A stretch of DNA of 7,264 nucleotides from NCBI GenBank assembly GCA_028690275.1, contig JAQVBN010000005.1:8104-15367 (forward strand), given 5' to 3'. Positions 6,009-7,264 of the stretch are shown here, in pieces. Origin of the DNA: Minisyncoccota bacterium (lineage in GTDB: Bacteria > Patescibacteriota > Minisyncoccia > Minisyncoccales > Minisyncoccaceae). The notes beneath the pieces are model-generated. The model was not told where the DNA came from, did not search any database, and was given only the letters and a program-made list of their open reading frames with translations. The translations under genes were made by a program, and so were the position numbers. Position 1 is the first letter of the stretch. Each line of letters starts with the position of its first letter.

Positions 6009-7187
6009 ATGGAAAATGTATTGAAAAATTTAGAAGTTAATTTGCCAGAAGGAGAATTTGAAAAAAAATTAAAAAGTGGCAAGGTTTTAAATATTAAGAT
6101 GGGATTTGATCCAACTTCTCCAGATCTTCATTTGGGACACGCTGTTCCATTAAGAAAAGTAAAAGAGCTTCAAGATCTTGGACATAAGGTGATAATTATT
6201 ATTGGTGATTTTACAGCCAAAATAGGAGATCCAACAGGAAAAGATAAAACCAGGCCCGAGCTTTCAGCTGAAGAGATAGAAAAAAATTCAAAAACATATA
6301 TTAATCAATTAGGAAAAGTTTTAGATATTTCAAAAATCGAAGTAAGAAAAAATTCGGAATGGCTTAATCAAATGAAGATTAATGATTTTATTTCTTTACT
6401 TTCTAAATATACGGTTCAACAAATAATGGATAGAAATGATTTTAAGGAAAGATTTGAAAAAGGAAATTCTATTTCTATGCACGAGATTATTTATCCTTTA
6501 ATTCAAGGATATGACTCTGTTTCTATTAAGGCGGATGTTGAGATAGGTGGACAAGATCAACTTTTTAATCTTTTAGTAGGAAGATATTTACAAGAGAAAT
6601 ACGAACAAGACCCACAAGTTGTTATTTGCACACCGCTTTTAAGAGGATTGGATGGTGTTAATAAGATGAGTAAGTCTTTGAAAAATTATATTGGACTAAC
6701 TGATGATCCTGTTGATATGTATGGAAAAACAATGTCTATTCCAGATAGTTTAATTGAGGAATACTTAGACTTAGCAACTTCATTTTCAGAAGAAGAAAAA
6801 GATGTTCTTAAAAAACAATTTGAGAACAAAGAAAAAAATCCAATGGATATTAAGAAGAAAATTGCTTTCAATATAGTTTCTAGTTATCATTCTAAAGAAT
6901 TAGCAGAAGATGCTCAAAATGATTTTGAAAATAAATTTCAGAAAAGGAAGTTAGAAGATATTCATTATATAGATATTAATATAGAAGATTTTGACCAAGA
7001 AGCAACTTTACTTGAAATTCTTCACAAACTTTTAAACAAGTCAAAAAGTGAAGTAAGAAAATTGTTTGAAGGGGGGGCTATTTCTATTGATGGAGAAAAA
7101 ATATTTGATATTAATTTAAAAATTGTTAAAATTAAAAAAGACTCTGTCGTCAAGGCAGGTAAATTAAATTATTTTAAGTTTAAATAA
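6009..7187 (+). CDS. tyrS: Tyrosyl-tRNA synthetase (TyrZ-like form)
   Basis: This class I synthetase charges tRNA-Tyr with tyrosine in the cytoplasm. The catalytic Rossmann domain has GFDPTSPDLHLGHAVPL (32-48), containing the HIGH-type signature HLGH (41-44), then GDFTAKIGDPTGKDKTRP (66-83) and GGQDQLFNLLVGR (180-192). The KMSKS loop is exact (219-223). An anticodon-binding helical region follows (about 235-320), and a C-terminal S4 RNA-binding domain occupies about 331-380 (LLNKSKSEVRKLFEGGAI at 341-358 is characteristic). The HLGHAVPLRK and DFTAKIGDPTG segments are typical of the TyrZ branch rather than E. coli-type TyrS. At 392 residues it is full length. It is preceded by a terminator and its own promoter, and ends with tandem TAA TAA. 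The next gene starts nine bases after the first stop and is probably co-transcribed. Confidence 0.96.
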   Translation: MENVLKNLEVNLPEGEFEKKLKSGKVLNIKMGFDPTSPDLHLGHAVPLRKVKELQDLGHKVIIIIGDFTAKIGDPTGKDKTRPELSAEEIEKNSKTYINQLGKVLDISKIEVRKNSEWLNQMKINDFISLLSKYTVQQIMDRNDFKERFEKGNSISMHEIIYPLIQGYDSVSIKADVEIGGQDQLFNLLVGRYLQEKYEQDPQVVICTPLLRGLDGVNKMSKSLKNYIGLTDDPVDMYGKTMSIPDSLIEEYLDLATSFSEEEKDVLKKQFENKEKNPMDIKKKIAFNIVSSYHSKELAEDAQNDFENKFQKRKLEDIHYIDINIEDFDQEATLLEILHKLLNKSKSEVRKLFEGGAISIDGEKIFDINLKIVKIKKDSVVKAGKLNYFKFK

Positions 7188-7196
7188 TAAAAAATT

Positions 7197-7264
7197 ATGA
7201 AAAAAACCAATCTTCTTCTCTTATTATTAGTTTTTATCTTCTTTCCTTTATTAAAGGCTGATGC
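7197..7264 (+). CDS. Exported protein with signal peptide (5' part only)
   Basis: The gene starts at the ATG nine bases after the tyrS stop and runs off the window, so about 22 codons are visible. The product begins MKKTN (charged n-region), continues LLLLLLVFIFFPLL (hydrophobic core) and then KADA, a plausible small-residue signal-peptidase region. No lipobox cysteine appears in the visible part. No terminator or good promoter separates it from tyrS, so it is likely in the same transcript. It has no Shine-Dalgarno. The mature protein cannot be identified. Confidence 0.72.
   Translation, partial: MKKTNLLLLLLVFIFFPLLKAD

Noticed and set aside
6686..6871. Minus-strand open frame of 61 codons
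   Set aside because: It lies wholly inside tyrS, antisense to conserved synthetase sequence. It is a shadow of the real gene.
7181..7196. Possible -10 (AATAAT at 7183-7188) for the last gene
   Set aside because: It has no -35 at the right distance and is made of the tandem TAA stops of tyrS in an A-rich stretch.
1..7264. CRISPR array, tRNA or rRNA, insertion sequence, phage or toxin-antitoxin genes
   Set aside because: I looked on both strands and saw no regularly spaced repeats, tRNA-like arms, terminal inverted repeats or related proteins. Nearly all sequence is accounted for by the listed genes.

Overview
This is a very AT-rich, gene-dense stretch of a bacterial chromosome. The housekeeping genes (threonylcarbamoyl-AMP synthase, tyrosyl-tRNA synthetase), compact proteins, short spacers and lysine/isoleucine-rich composition look most like a Patescibacteria/CPR genome of the Parcubacteria type. 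That placement is inferred from overall style, not from a marker gene. The standard code fits: stops are TAA, TAG and one TGA, and no gene has an internal TGA.

Layout from left to right. (a) A possible C-terminal tail of an upstream gene ends at 48. It is followed directly by tsaC (49-606) and a membrane-anchored CapA-family metallophosphatase-like protein (591-1571). These two overlap by 16 bases and form an operon. (b) On the minus strand, a stand-alone DUF2090 (class I aldolase-like TIM barrel) protein (1561-2385) converges on the CapA gene, and their 3' ends overlap by 11 bases. (c) A 54-base divergent promoter region (2386-2439) separates it from a beta-CASP metallo-beta-lactamase ribonuclease (2440-3744). 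(d) A SIMPL-domain (DUF541) anchored protein (3780-4502) has its own promoter and a long A/T-rich terminator hairpin. (e) An ATP-grasp ligase resembling L-amino-acid ligases (4629-5936) sits between its own promoter and a canonical intrinsic terminator. (f) tyrS (6009-7187) has its own promoter. (g) A gene beginning with a clear signal peptide starts at 7197 and runs off the window.

Except for the tsaC-CapA pair and probably tyrS with the last gene, these are single-gene transcription units without a shared pathway. tsaC, tyrS and the beta-CASP nuclease serve translation and RNA turnover. CapA-like, SIMPL and the signal-peptide protein act at or outside the membrane. The DUF2090 and ATP-grasp proteins are orphan enzymes of unknown substrate.

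The most notable signal is regulatory. For three genes (DUF2090, beta-CASP nuclease, tyrS) a good promoter is placed so that transcription should start at or within a base of the ATG, which predicts leaderless mRNAs. Only the operon-internal CapA gene has a recognisable Shine-Dalgarno sequence. I see no CRISPR array, tRNA, rRNA, insertion sequence, phage gene or obvious defence system. No spacer exceeds about 130 bases.
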